From assembly GCA_023228125.1 (NCBI GenBank), contig JALOBT010000061.1, positions 1 through 11,823 of the forward strand: a stretch of DNA of 11,823 nucleotides. Direction: 5' to 3'. The first letter of the stretch is position 1, and every line of letters begins with the position of its first letter. Source of the DNA: Candidatus Cloacimonadota bacterium. GTDB lineage: Bacteria > Cloacimonadota > Cloacimonadia > Cloacimonadales > Cloacimonadaceae. A program made the translations under genes and the position numbers. Positions 6,134-11,823 of this stretch are shown here, one piece after another. Under the pieces are notes generated by a model. The model ran no database searches. It was not told the DNA's origin and was given only the letters and a program-made list of their open reading frames with translations.

Positions 6134-6341
6134 CTTGATTCCTTTATTGTAACTACATAGATATCATATTCAAAATACGTTCCAGAAGCGAGCTTTTTTT
6201 CGGTTTTGAGAGCTTTCCTGCTTAATGTTGTGGGCAAAAGATTTGCTTTTGATAAAGAAGTGAGCATGTCCCCTGCTATGCAAACGGGGATATTTGCAAT
6301 CCAGGAACTCCTGCGCCGAACCTATTGTCCGATATGCCTTT

Positions 6342-6378
6342 ATCCGTGTAAATCCGTTTAATCCGTAAAATCCGTGTG
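6342..6378. repeat. Short tandem repeat ATCCGTNTA x4
   Basis: Four consecutive 9-10-bp units: atccgtgtaa, atccgttta, atccgtaaa and atccgtgtg. It lies in the ppdK/HesB-like intergenic region, well away from both coding sequences, and has no hairpin potential of its own. Confidence 0.85.
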
Positions 6379-6425
6379 ACTATTCTTTTGTTTACTGCAC
6401 GCACCGGTTTAAGACAGCAGAACGA

Positions 6426-6451
6426 AACCGGCCAGATGATTCTGGCCGGTT
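6426..6451 (-). terminator. Probable terminator of ppdK
   Basis: A perfect 11-bp G/C-rich stem (aaccggccaga/tctggccggtt) with a 4-nt loop starts 32 bp after the ppdK stop. In the minus direction it is followed by tcgttctgctg, which is T-rich but broken, so termination may be partly dependent on other factors. Confidence 0.75.
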
Positions 6452-6482
6452 ATCGTTTATTACTTGTAATTTATCTTTATAT

Positions 6483-9203
6483 TTAGCGGATGGCTGCCAT
6501 GGCTGCTGCAAGACGTGCGATCGGCACGCGGTAGGGCGAGCAGCTCACGTAGTCCATGCCCACTGTGTGGCAAAATTCCACGCTGCTGGGCTCACCACCA
6601 TGTTCACCACAGATGCCCACTTTGAGTTTGGGATTGGTTTTGCGGCCAAGTCTGGTGCCTATTTCCACCAATTGTCCCACGCCTTCCTGATCCAGGATCT
6701 GGAAAGGATCGTGTTTGAGCAGGTTTTTCTTTAGATAGACGGGCAGGAATACTCCAGCATCGTCGCGGCTGTAGCCGAAGGTCATCTGAGTGAGGTCATT
6801 GGTACCAAAGCTAAAGAATTCAGCCTTTTGGGCTACCTTATCAGCCAACAGAGCGGCTCTGGGAATCTCGATCATGGTGCCTACCATGTATTCCACCCTT
6901 TGGCCGGTTTCTTTGAAGACTTTCTCGGCGGTTGCGCGGATGATGCTTTCTTGCAGCTCAAATTCTGCCAAAGTCCCGATCAGGGGAACCATGATTTCGG
7001 GCAGTACTTTCAAGCCCTTTTTCTGCACGTTGATCGCGGCTTCAAGGATGGCGCGAGCTTGCATTTCGGTGATTTCGGGATAGGTATTGCCAAGCCGGCA
7101 GCCCCGGTGTCCCAGCATGGGATTGGTCTCATGCAGAGAACTCACCTTTCTTTGTACTTCCAGAAGGGTGAGGCCCAGATCTTTGGCGATCTCAGCCTGT
7201 TGCGCTTCTTCTTGCGGCACAAATTCATGCAAGGGAGGATCCAGGAGACGTACAGTCACCGGCAGGCCTTCCATGGCTGTGAAGATGCCTTCAAAATCAC
7301 TACGCTGCATGGGCAGAAGTTTATCCAGAGCCTTGCGGCGTCCGGCTTCGTCATCGGCGAGAATCATTTCGCGCATAGCTTTGATGCGATCCCCTTCAAA
7401 GAACATATGTTCGGTACGGGTGAGGCCGATGCCTTGTGCGCCAAAATTGCGGGCTACGGTGGCATCCTTGGGAGTATCGGCATTGGTGCGAACTTTCATT
7501 CTGGTATATTTATCGGCAAGCTGCATGATCTTGGCAAAATCACCACTGAGTTCGGGGTCTTGAGTATCGATCTTACCAGCCATAACCTGTCCGGTAGAGC
7601 CATTCAGGGAGATCCAATCGCCTTCTTTGAAAGTTCTTTTGCCCACAGTCATGGTGCGAGCTTTGCCATTGATAGACAGAGCTCCGGCACCGGATACACA
7701 GCATTTACCCATGCCCCGGGCCACCACAGCAGCGTGTGAAGTCATTCCACCGCGAGCGGTAAGGATGCCGCGGGCCACGTTCATGCCGCGCAGGTCTTCC
7801 GGGGAAGTCTCGGTGCGCACCAGGATCACGTGTTTTTTATCTTTTGCCCAGGCTTCTGCATCTTCGGCAAAGAAAACGATCTGCCCGGAGGCCGCGCCAG
7901 GAGAGGCGGGAAGGCCTTGGGCTATTACGTCGGCTTTGGCCAATGCAGCTTTGTTAAAGACGGGGTGCAGCAGCTCATCGAGCTTGCCGGGTTCCATGCG
8001 CAGCAGGGCGGTCTTTTCATCGATTAACCCTTCCGCAATCATATCCACGGCAACTTTCACCATGGCGAATCCGGTGCGTTTGCCATTACGGGTCTGCAGC
8101 ATCCAGAGCTTATTTTCCTGAATGGTGAATTCCACGTCTTGCATATCGCCGGCGTGCTGTTCCAGTTTATGCTGGATCTCAAAAAGTTCTTTATAGGCTG
8201 CGGGCATAGCTTCTTCCAGAGAAGGGAATTTGGCAGCGCGTTCTTCTTCACTGATGCTGGCAAGTTTTGCCCATCTGCGGGAGCCTTCTATGGTTATTTC
8301 CTGAGGGGTGCGGATGCCCGCTACCACGTCTTCACCCTGGGCATTGAGGAGATATTCGCCGTTGAAGATATTTTCGCCGGTGGCGGCATCTCTGGTGAAA
8401 GCCACGCCGGTAGCACTGGTTTCGCCCATATTGCCAAAGACCATCGCTTGCACGTTCACGGCTGTACCCCATTCATCAGGGATGCTGTGCATTCTGCGGT
8501 AGTACACCGCGCGATCGTTGTTCCAGCTATCAAAGACGGCAAAGACTGAACCCCAGAGCTGTGCCCAGGGATCGTCCGGGAAATCGTGTCCGGTATTGTC
8601 TTTCACGGCTTTTTTAAAGCGTTTGACCATTTCTTGCAGGTCAGCACTTGTGAGTTCGAGGTCGTTTTCTACTCCCTTTTCTTTTTTCATCTGTTTGATG
8701 ATCACTTCGAAGGGGTCTTCTTCTTCCTTGCTCTTGGGTTTCAGGCCCAGCACCACGTCGCCATACATCTGCACAAAGCGACGATAGCTATCCCAGGCAA
8801 AACGTTTGTTATTGGTCTTTTTGATGATGCCTTCCACAGCGGCGTCGTTCATGCCAAGATTCAGGATGGTATCCATCATGCCGGGCATGGAAGCTCTGCC
8901 TCCGGAACGAACCGAGAGCAGCAAAGGATTTTCGTTTGAGCCAAACTCCGTTCCCATAATGTCTTCCACATACTTAACGGCGGCTTTTACATCATCTTTG
9001 AGCAGTTCCCGCAGCTTAGCTTCACCGATCTGGTTATACTCTGTGCTGGCATCAGTGGTAATGGTGAATCCGGGGGGGACGGGAACACCGATGAGATTCA
9101 TCTCAGCAAGGTTCGCACCCTTTCCACCCAAAAGGTTTTTCATATCGGCTTTACCTTCGGCGTGTCCGTTGCCGAATAGATAAACACGTTTTTTTGCAGT
9201 CAT
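6483..9203 (-). CDS. ppdK: Pyruvate, phosphate dikinase
   Basis: Interconverts pyruvate + ATP + phosphate and PEP + AMP + pyrophosphate (EC 2.7.9.1) in the cytoplasm. In anaerobes it serves either PEP synthesis or a pyrophosphate-linked glycolysis. The 906 residues cover the full family length. The N-terminal nucleotide-binding domain starts with GGKGANLAEM (26-35) and includes SVRSGGRASMPGMMDTILNL (97-116). The swivelling phospho-histidine domain has GGMTSHAAVVARGMG with H490 as the phosphorylated residue and T488 as the family regulatory threonine. The C-terminal PEP/pyruvate barrel includes GLTRTEHMFF (593-602), FSFGTNDLTQMTFGYSRDD (797-815) and GICGEHGG with the catalytic Cys865. GGAGG at 9212-9208 is four nt before the ATG. 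It appears to be transcribed alone, with a hairpin terminator downstream. Confidence 0.98.
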   Translation of the reverse strand: MTAKKRVYLFGNGHAEGKADMKNLLGGKGANLAEMNLIGVPVPPGFTITTDASTEYNQIGEAKLRELLKDDVKAAVKYVEDIMGTEFGSNENPLLLSVRSGGRASMPGMMDTILNLGMNDAAVEGIIKKTNNKRFAWDSYRRFVQMYGDVVLGLKPKSKEEEDPFEVIIKQMKKEKGVENDLELTSADLQEMVKRFKKAVKDNTGHDFPDDPWAQLWGSVFAVFDSWNNDRAVYYRRMHSIPDEWGTAVNVQAMVFGNMGETSATGVAFTRDAATGENIFNGEYLLNAQGEDVVAGIRTPQEITIEGSRRWAKLASISEEERAAKFPSLEEAMPAAYKELFEIQHKLEQHAGDMQDVEFTIQENKLWMLQTRNGKRTGFAMVKVAVDMIAEGLIDEKTALLRMEPGKLDELLHPVFNKAALAKADVIAQGLPASPGAASGQIVFFAEDAEAWAKDKKHVILVRTETSPEDLRGMNVARGILTARGGMTSHAAVVARGMGKCCVSGAGALSINGKARTMTVGKRTFKEGDWISLNGSTGQVMAGKIDTQDPELSGDFAKIMQLADKYTRMKVRTNADTPKDATVARNFGAQGIGLTRTEHMFFEGDRIKAMREMILADDEAGRRKALDKLLPMQRSDFEGIFTAMEGLPVTVRLLDPPLHEFVPQEEAQQAEIAKDLGLTLLEVQRKVSSLHETNPMLGHRGCRLGNTYPEITEMQARAILEAAINVQKKGLKVLPEIMVPLIGTLAEFELQESIIRATAEKVFKETGQRVEYMVGTMIEIPRAALLADKVAQKAEFFSFGTNDLTQMTFGYSRDDAGVFLPVYLKKNLLKHDPFQILDQEGVGQLVEIGTRLGRKTNPKLKVGICGEHGGEPSSVEFCHTVGMDYVSCSPYRVPIARLAAAMAAIR

Positions 9204-9250
9204 TTATCCTCCATGAAAGCAGTTAATTAGCTTGATTTATTTCTTTGTTC

Positions 9251-9279
9251 CAAGATCAGGGCGGGGCTGATTTTGTCAA
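9251..9279 (-). promoter_or_regulatory. Possible promoter of ppdK
   Basis: A perfect TTGACA (9279-9274) lies on the minus strand 71 bp before the ppdK ATG. At 16-18 bp spacing only poor -10 matches are seen (GATCTT or TCTTGG), with a G/C-rich spacer. Either the promoter needs an activator or the true -10 differs from the sigma-70 consensus. Confidence 0.3.
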
Positions 9280-9339
9280 TAGCTTTTGCGCTACGGGATT
9301 TTATTAAGCGGCATGAGGCGCATCGAATCCAGCCCGCCA

Positions 9340-9407
9340 ATTCTCAATTCTCAATTAATTCTACATCCTACATTCTAAATTCTACATTAATTCTCCATTC
9401 TCAATTA
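9340..9407. repeat. A/T-rich short-period repeat ATTCTCA/ATTCTACA
   Basis: About 68 bp made of reiterated attctca, attctaca and attaattctac words, e.g. attctcaattctcaatta and ctacattctaaattctac. It starts 11 bp after the stop of the LPP20-domain gene, between that gene and ppdK. Neither strand has a significant coding frame or hairpin. Confidence 0.8.
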
Positions 9408-9417
9408 GCCCAACATT

Positions 9418-10443
9418 CTATCGCTTCACGATCTTCCCATCCAAATAAGCCTGAAGCTTTTGGGCAAATTCATTGCCGATTTTCTCTGAGGCGGTTCTTT
9501 GCGCCCGGCTGCGGGCTTCGGCAAAGCTGAGATGCGCCTCACGTCCGGCAGCGTTATAGTTCAAGAGCTGTTTTCCTGTCTCGTCTGTCACCAGGATGTT
9601 CATTTGATAGCGCACGTATTTGTTGCGGGGGTTTTCCAGGGCAAGGTCTTCTACACTCAGGCAGATTTTGATCAGGTTCAAGGCAAGATCAGATACCCCA
9701 AAACCCAGATTGGTAACCACTTCCTGCAAATTCGGCAGCAGAGCCTGGGCCGCTTCATCCTCGCTTTCCACCCGGAAGGTAATCCTTCTACCGGCAGCGT
9801 GCTGTTGGGCCATCAGCACCTCCGGATCGTAAGGCAGATGGATAGAATTGGCTTCATCCAGGCTGATGATCCTGAGCTGAGAGATCAGCAGCCCATTTTG
9901 TGCATTCAAAGCTCCCGCAGCATTCAGGGTGGCAAAAATCTCCCAATTATCCTGGCTGTCCAATACGCTATTCAGCAGAGCCATGATGCGCGCTGCCTTA
10001 TCCTCTATATTGCTGCGATATAGCTCTGCCGTGAGGGTGCGATTCAGATAAGCCGCAGCATAGGTCTGCCCCAGCTCATCCGTCCAGCTTTTGCCTATTT
10101 GAATATTGCTTAAAGTCTGCGAGCTCATCACCTTCACCCGGGCAGATTGATCCAGCTCGGTAGAATAACTCGCAGCACTATCTGAGATAAGCTCTTGATA
10201 ACGCTGCTCAAAACCGCTTTCGCTCTGGATGCTGGTGCTGAAGATTTTGGCCAGATTCGCCCGGGCATTATCCTCGGCCTGAGCGCGGTTTGACCCACAG
10301 CCCACGGCACTAAGATACAGTGTGGTATTGTATTCGATAGCCGGATTATCCACCCAGGCCGGGCGGTCCTTAGCTTTCTTTTTGGCGACAAGCACGGTGC
10401 TGAATAGCATTAACAGACATATGATCACTGGCAATTTACGCAT
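9418..10443 (-). CDS. Exported LPP20-domain protein
   Basis: A 341-residue protein with a signal peptide (1-20, MRKLPVIICLLMLFSTVLVA) and then KKKAKDRPAWVDNP (21-34). The residues that follow to about 140 look like an LPP20-type domain: a P-x-W-V-x-N-P opening, YLSAVGCGSNRAQAEDNARA (43-62) and a helix rich in polar residues. Many LPP20 proteins are lipoproteins, but no lipobox cysteine follows this signal peptide, so it is probably periplasmic or secreted. Residues 141-341 have no recognised motif. A second alpha/beta segment near 218-335 (ITFRVESED ... AHLSFAEARSRAQRTASEKI) may be a related domain. AGAGGA at 10456-10451 is 7 nt before the ATG. The biological role is unknown. LPP20-like domains are found in outer-envelope proteins. 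Confidence 0.8.
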   Translation of the reverse strand: MRKLPVIICLLMLFSTVLVAKKKAKDRPAWVDNPAIEYNTTLYLSAVGCGSNRAQAEDNARANLAKIFSTSIQSESGFEQRYQELISDSAASYSTELDQSARVKVMSSQTLSNIQIGKSWTDELGQTYAAAYLNRTLTAELYRSNIEDKAARIMALLNSVLDSQDNWEIFATLNAAGALNAQNGLLISQLRIISLDEANSIHLPYDPEVLMAQQHAAGRRITFRVESEDEAAQALLPNLQEVVTNLGFGVSDLALNLIKICLSVEDLALENPRNKYVRYQMNILVTDETGKQLLNYNAAGREAHLSFAEARSRAQRTASEKIGNEFAQKLQAYLDGKIVKR

Positions 10444-10511
10444 GCAGATATCCTCTCTTAGTTACTAATGCCAAGCTTTGAAGGCGGCAAATCTCTGTCA
10501 AGTAAAACCAG

Positions 10512-10551
10512 GTTTTGGGGTTTTAGCGTTTTAGAGTTTTAGGGTTTTAGC
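10512..10551. repeat. Perfect period-8 tandem repeat GTTTTAGN x5
   Basis: Five consecutive 8-bp units: gttttggg, gttttagc, gttttaga, gttttagg and gttttagc. The last base of each unit varies while GTTTTAG is kept, except for one a/g change in the first. It lies between the two divergent TTGACA boxes, in a place where a change of unit number would alter promoter spacing on either side only modestly. Confidence 0.9.
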
Positions 10552-10604
10552 GTAGGGGCTGTCCTCCGTTTCCTCAAAATAAAGTAGCTGAGTGAAAATT
10601 GTTC

Positions 10605-10634
10605 TTGACATGGAATAAGGAGATAAAAAACAAT
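10605..10634 (+). promoter_or_regulatory. Possible promoter for the small membrane protein
   Basis: TTGACA (10605-10610), 18 bp, AACAAT (10629-10634). The -35 box is perfect and the -10 matches four of six positions. It would give a leader of about 140 nt containing the possible small frame at 10685. Confidence 0.35.
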
Positions 10635-10684
10635 GTAACTAAGTCGATTGACCATATATAGAGTGTGTAAACGAGGGCTATAAG

Positions 10685-10768
10685 ATGTCCTCAAAGATCC
10701 TGAGAGACAAAAAGCTGGAATTTACACCAAGCTTTGGGACTCACATACAAACTGCGGATCGTGTATGA
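10685..10768 (+). CDS. Possible 27-residue leader peptide
   Basis: ATG at 10685 is preceded by GAGGG with 7-nt spacing, and the frame (MSSKILRDKKLEFTPSFGTH then IQTADRV) ends with TGA at 10766-10768. That stop is immediately before the AAGGAGG site of the next gene, so its translation could influence initiation there. No family is known and a chance frame is quite possible. Confidence 0.25.
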   Translation: MSSKILRDKKLEFTPSFGTHIQTADRV

Positions 10769-10780
10769 AAGGAGGATCCA

Positions 10781-11158
10781 ATGATCAAAACAATCATCAC
10801 GATTATTTTAGCTGTGATCGGAATAATTATTTTGTGGAAGCCATTCTTCCCGTCACCGATTGAGAATAAAGAAGTCTCGACGGCCATCGACGCGTATATA
10901 ATGGCATCCATGAAACCTGCGGATTTTGGGGTGAAGCAAGGCTACTCCGATTGGAAAATCACAAAAACTGTGATACAAGACCTCACAGAAAGCGAGGGGA
11001 TTATTAGTAAAGCCGTGGTAAAAGTAAGTGGCTGGTATATACCTGATGCCGCTGCTCAGGACAATGAAGCTCGCAAGTTTTCCAAAAAGATGAGCTTTTA
11101 CCTCAAACAGAGTGGAGAGAGGATTATTGTAAAAAACCATATCCCCCTGCCATTTTGA
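10781..11158 (+). CDS. Small membrane-anchored protein of unknown function
   Basis: A 125-residue protein with one N-terminal hydrophobic segment (about residues 4-19, TIITIILAVIGIIILW), likely an uncleaved signal anchor. The soluble part of about 100 residues then contains SVxK-free alternating strands (KAVVKVSGWYIPD, KMSFYLKQSGERIIVKNH). It starts with an excellent AAGGAGG at 10769-10775, 5 nt before the ATG. No cysteines, metal motifs or catalytic patterns are seen. No family is recognised. The strand-rich tail suggests a small periplasmic or extracytoplasmic domain, which is inference only. It stands alone and is divergent from the LPP20-domain gene. Confidence 0.8.
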   Translation: MIKTIITIILAVIGIIILWKPFFPSPIENKEVSTAIDAYIMASMKPADFGVKQGYSDWKITKTVIQDLTESEGIISKAVVKVSGWYIPDAAAQDNEARKFSKKMSFYLKQSGERIIVKNHIPLPF

Positions 11159-11388
11159 AAATAGCAGACCAGGCCTGAGTGGATTGGGATGCCAGATTCC
11201 AATAAGTCAATACCCAAAAGAGTGCCGTAGAGACGGTGTTTTACCTGAAACCCTGGCTAAAACTTGGGGTGTTTCATTGCCGGTTGCGAAAGCCATTTCA
11301 TGCGAGTTCAGATAGCAGGCAACAAACCACGCACTATTTGAGTCCCATCGGGATGGCATTTCAGATAGAATCTATCAGTTTATATCCT

Positions 11389-11494
11389 CCTTGAAAGAAT
11401 CCAGGTGGCGTGTTTTAACCGCCACGCTACGAGGCTGCCACTGGGGACAAGACTCATTCCTGGCCTTTGAAGGCCAGGCACCCGCAGCTCTATC
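11389..11494 (+). repeat. Structured inverted element, left copy
   Basis: An element of about 106 bp, present again in reverse orientation at 11610-11713. It starts with ccttgaaagaatccaggtg (11389-11407), identical to the reverse complement of 11695-11713. Hairpin 1 is gtggcg (11405-11410) with cgccac (11420-11425). Hairpin 2 is cctggcc (11459-11465), loop tttgaa, ggccagg (11472-11478). It ends in ccgcagctc-tatc. The stems differ from the right copy only by paired changes. This could be a REP-like or MITE-like mobile sequence, or part of a structured RNA. Confidence 0.85.
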
Positions 11495-11609
11495 ATTATA
11501 TTTAGCCAGATCATCAAGATGGCTGCTATATGAGAAATCAGATTTATCTTAGTCTTGGAGATGCAAATTTCAGATCGCTGCCAAAGCAAGACAGTGTATG
11601 AGAGTGGGA

Positions 11610-11713
11610 GATCGAGCTGCGGTTTGCCCTGCCTTCAAAGGCAGGGAAGGAGTCTTGGATAGGTGGCAAATCGTGGCGTGATGGTTGAAACCATCACCTG
11701 GATTCTTTCAAGG
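11610..11713 (-). repeat. Structured inverted element, right copy
   Basis: Reverse-complement partner of 11389-11494. In plus-strand terms hairpin 2 is ccctgcc (11627-11633), loop ttcaaa, ggcaggg (11640-11646). Hairpin 1 is gtgatgg (11678-11684), loop ttgaaa, ccatcac (11691-11697). The terminal 19 bp (11695-11713) matches the left end exactly. The two copies are separated by about 115 unrelated bases (11495-11609). Confidence 0.85.
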
Positions 11714-11823
11714 GAGTTCATTCAGATAGGTAAATCGGAGATGCAGATCAGGCCTTGGAGTTTACATGAAAAACCAGCCGGGGATTTGACGTACTGTCCC
11801 TATCAGGCGAATTTGCCTTGTTT

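Larger units (their letters stand above)
6134..6482. other. Intergenic region between ppdK and the HesB-like gene
   Basis: No gene is seen. It holds the ppdK terminator hairpin (6426-6451), a four-unit ATCCGT repeat (6342-6378), a small hairpin caaaag/cttttg (6235-6251) and overlapping inverted repeats that could form a pseudoknot (6269-6298). A possible minus-strand promoter for the HesB-like gene is TTGAAT (6173-6168), 16 bp, TACAAT (6151-6146). That promoter would leave almost no leader before the GTG start, which favours the ATGs at 6127 or 6124 if it is used. Confidence 0.6.
10444..10780. other. Divergent intergenic region with period-8 repeat and two TTGACA boxes
   Basis: It separates the minus-strand LPP20-domain gene from the plus-strand small membrane protein. 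It contains TTGACA on the minus strand (10501-10496, weak -10 near 10473-10478) and TTGACA on the plus strand (10605-10610). The GTTTTAGN repeat (10512-10551) lies between them, and a possible 27-codon leader frame is at 10685-10768. No RNA gene was recognised. Confidence 0.6.
11159..11823. other. Gene-free region made of palindromic elements
   Basis: No convincing coding frame is seen on either strand. From 11159 to 11388 there are degenerate small palindromes (ccgt/acgg near 11225-11238, accctgg/cttggggt near 11249-11271, tccc/ggga at 11343-11353, gatag/ctatc at 11364-11376) and repeated ttcagatag words. From 11389 to 11713 lies the inverted element pair described separately. The last 110 bases hold no feature I can name. 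Confidence 0.65.

Noticed and set aside
5757..6160. Several plus-strand frames opposite the HesB-like gene
   Set aside because: They overlap a minus-strand gene with the expected cysteine pattern and lack ribosome binding sites.
6828..7739. Long plus-strand open frame of about 300 codons
   Set aside because: Lies wholly opposite ppdK, whose family motifs cover the full length; the antisense frame has no recognisable protein features and is a codon-bias shadow.
11380..11589. Minus-strand 69-codon frame
   Set aside because: Runs through the structured inverted element and its spacer, has no good ribosome binding site and no protein-like features.
11389..11713. Complete insertion sequence
   Set aside because: The inverted ends enclose only about 325 bp with no transposase frame and no clear target-site duplication, so at most a non-autonomous element.

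Overview
The window looks like chromosomal DNA from a member of Cloacimonadota (the Ca. Cloacimonas group) or a close relative. This is inferred from protein style, not from a marker gene. The secreted M6-type protease ends in the FlgD-like / type IX-sorting-like tail (NYPNPFNPST ... GIYLYRMQSGDFSQTRKMLLSK) and carries an Ig-like 'RGGESF...SYSWNVP' module, both frequent in that phylum. Most genes have good purine-rich ribosome binding sites. No rRNA, tRNA, integrase, transposase or CRISPR array was found.

Layout. Bases 1-1237 are mostly non-coding and rich in repeats. They hold the probable start of a minus-strand gene running off the left edge (start codon inside a hairpin), two 71-bp direct repeats, a near-perfect 28-bp-arm palindrome, a decayed coding remnant, and a detached copy of the 3' end of the following Fic gene with its palindromic flank. 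Bases 1238-2398 (+) encode a complete Fic-domain AMPylase-type protein with an internal autoinhibitory motif and a C-terminal winged helix. From 2523 to 10443 every gene is on the minus strand: a small heat-shock protein (hsp20) with an intrinsic terminator and a CIRCE-like operator; a secreted M6-type metalloprotease directly following a HesB/IscA-like protein gene with 1 nt between them; pyruvate, phosphate dikinase (ppdK); and an exported LPP20-domain protein. Bases 10781-11158 (+) encode a small membrane-anchored protein of unknown function. Bases 11159-11823 have no gene but hold palindromic elements, the best being an inverted pair of about 105-bp elements whose hairpins keep their pairing through paired base changes.

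Functional picture. The window is a mixture of housekeeping and accessory genes, not one pathway. PpdK is central pyruvate/PEP metabolism. Hsp20 is a stress chaperone, probably under HrcA-type control. The HesB-like protein and the protease are probably co-translated. The Fic gene sits in the most rearranged part, and its duplicated 177-bp tail could allow recombination to delete the catalytic part.

The items most worth a second look are the covarying inverted element pair at 11389-11713, the duplicated fic tail with its palindromic flank, the CIRCE-like operator, and the TTTGGASTTCAAA-type repeat family in the first 700 bases. Three intergenic gaps also each carry a different short-period tandem repeat (ATCCGTNTA, ATTCTCA/ATTCTACA and GTTTTAGN).
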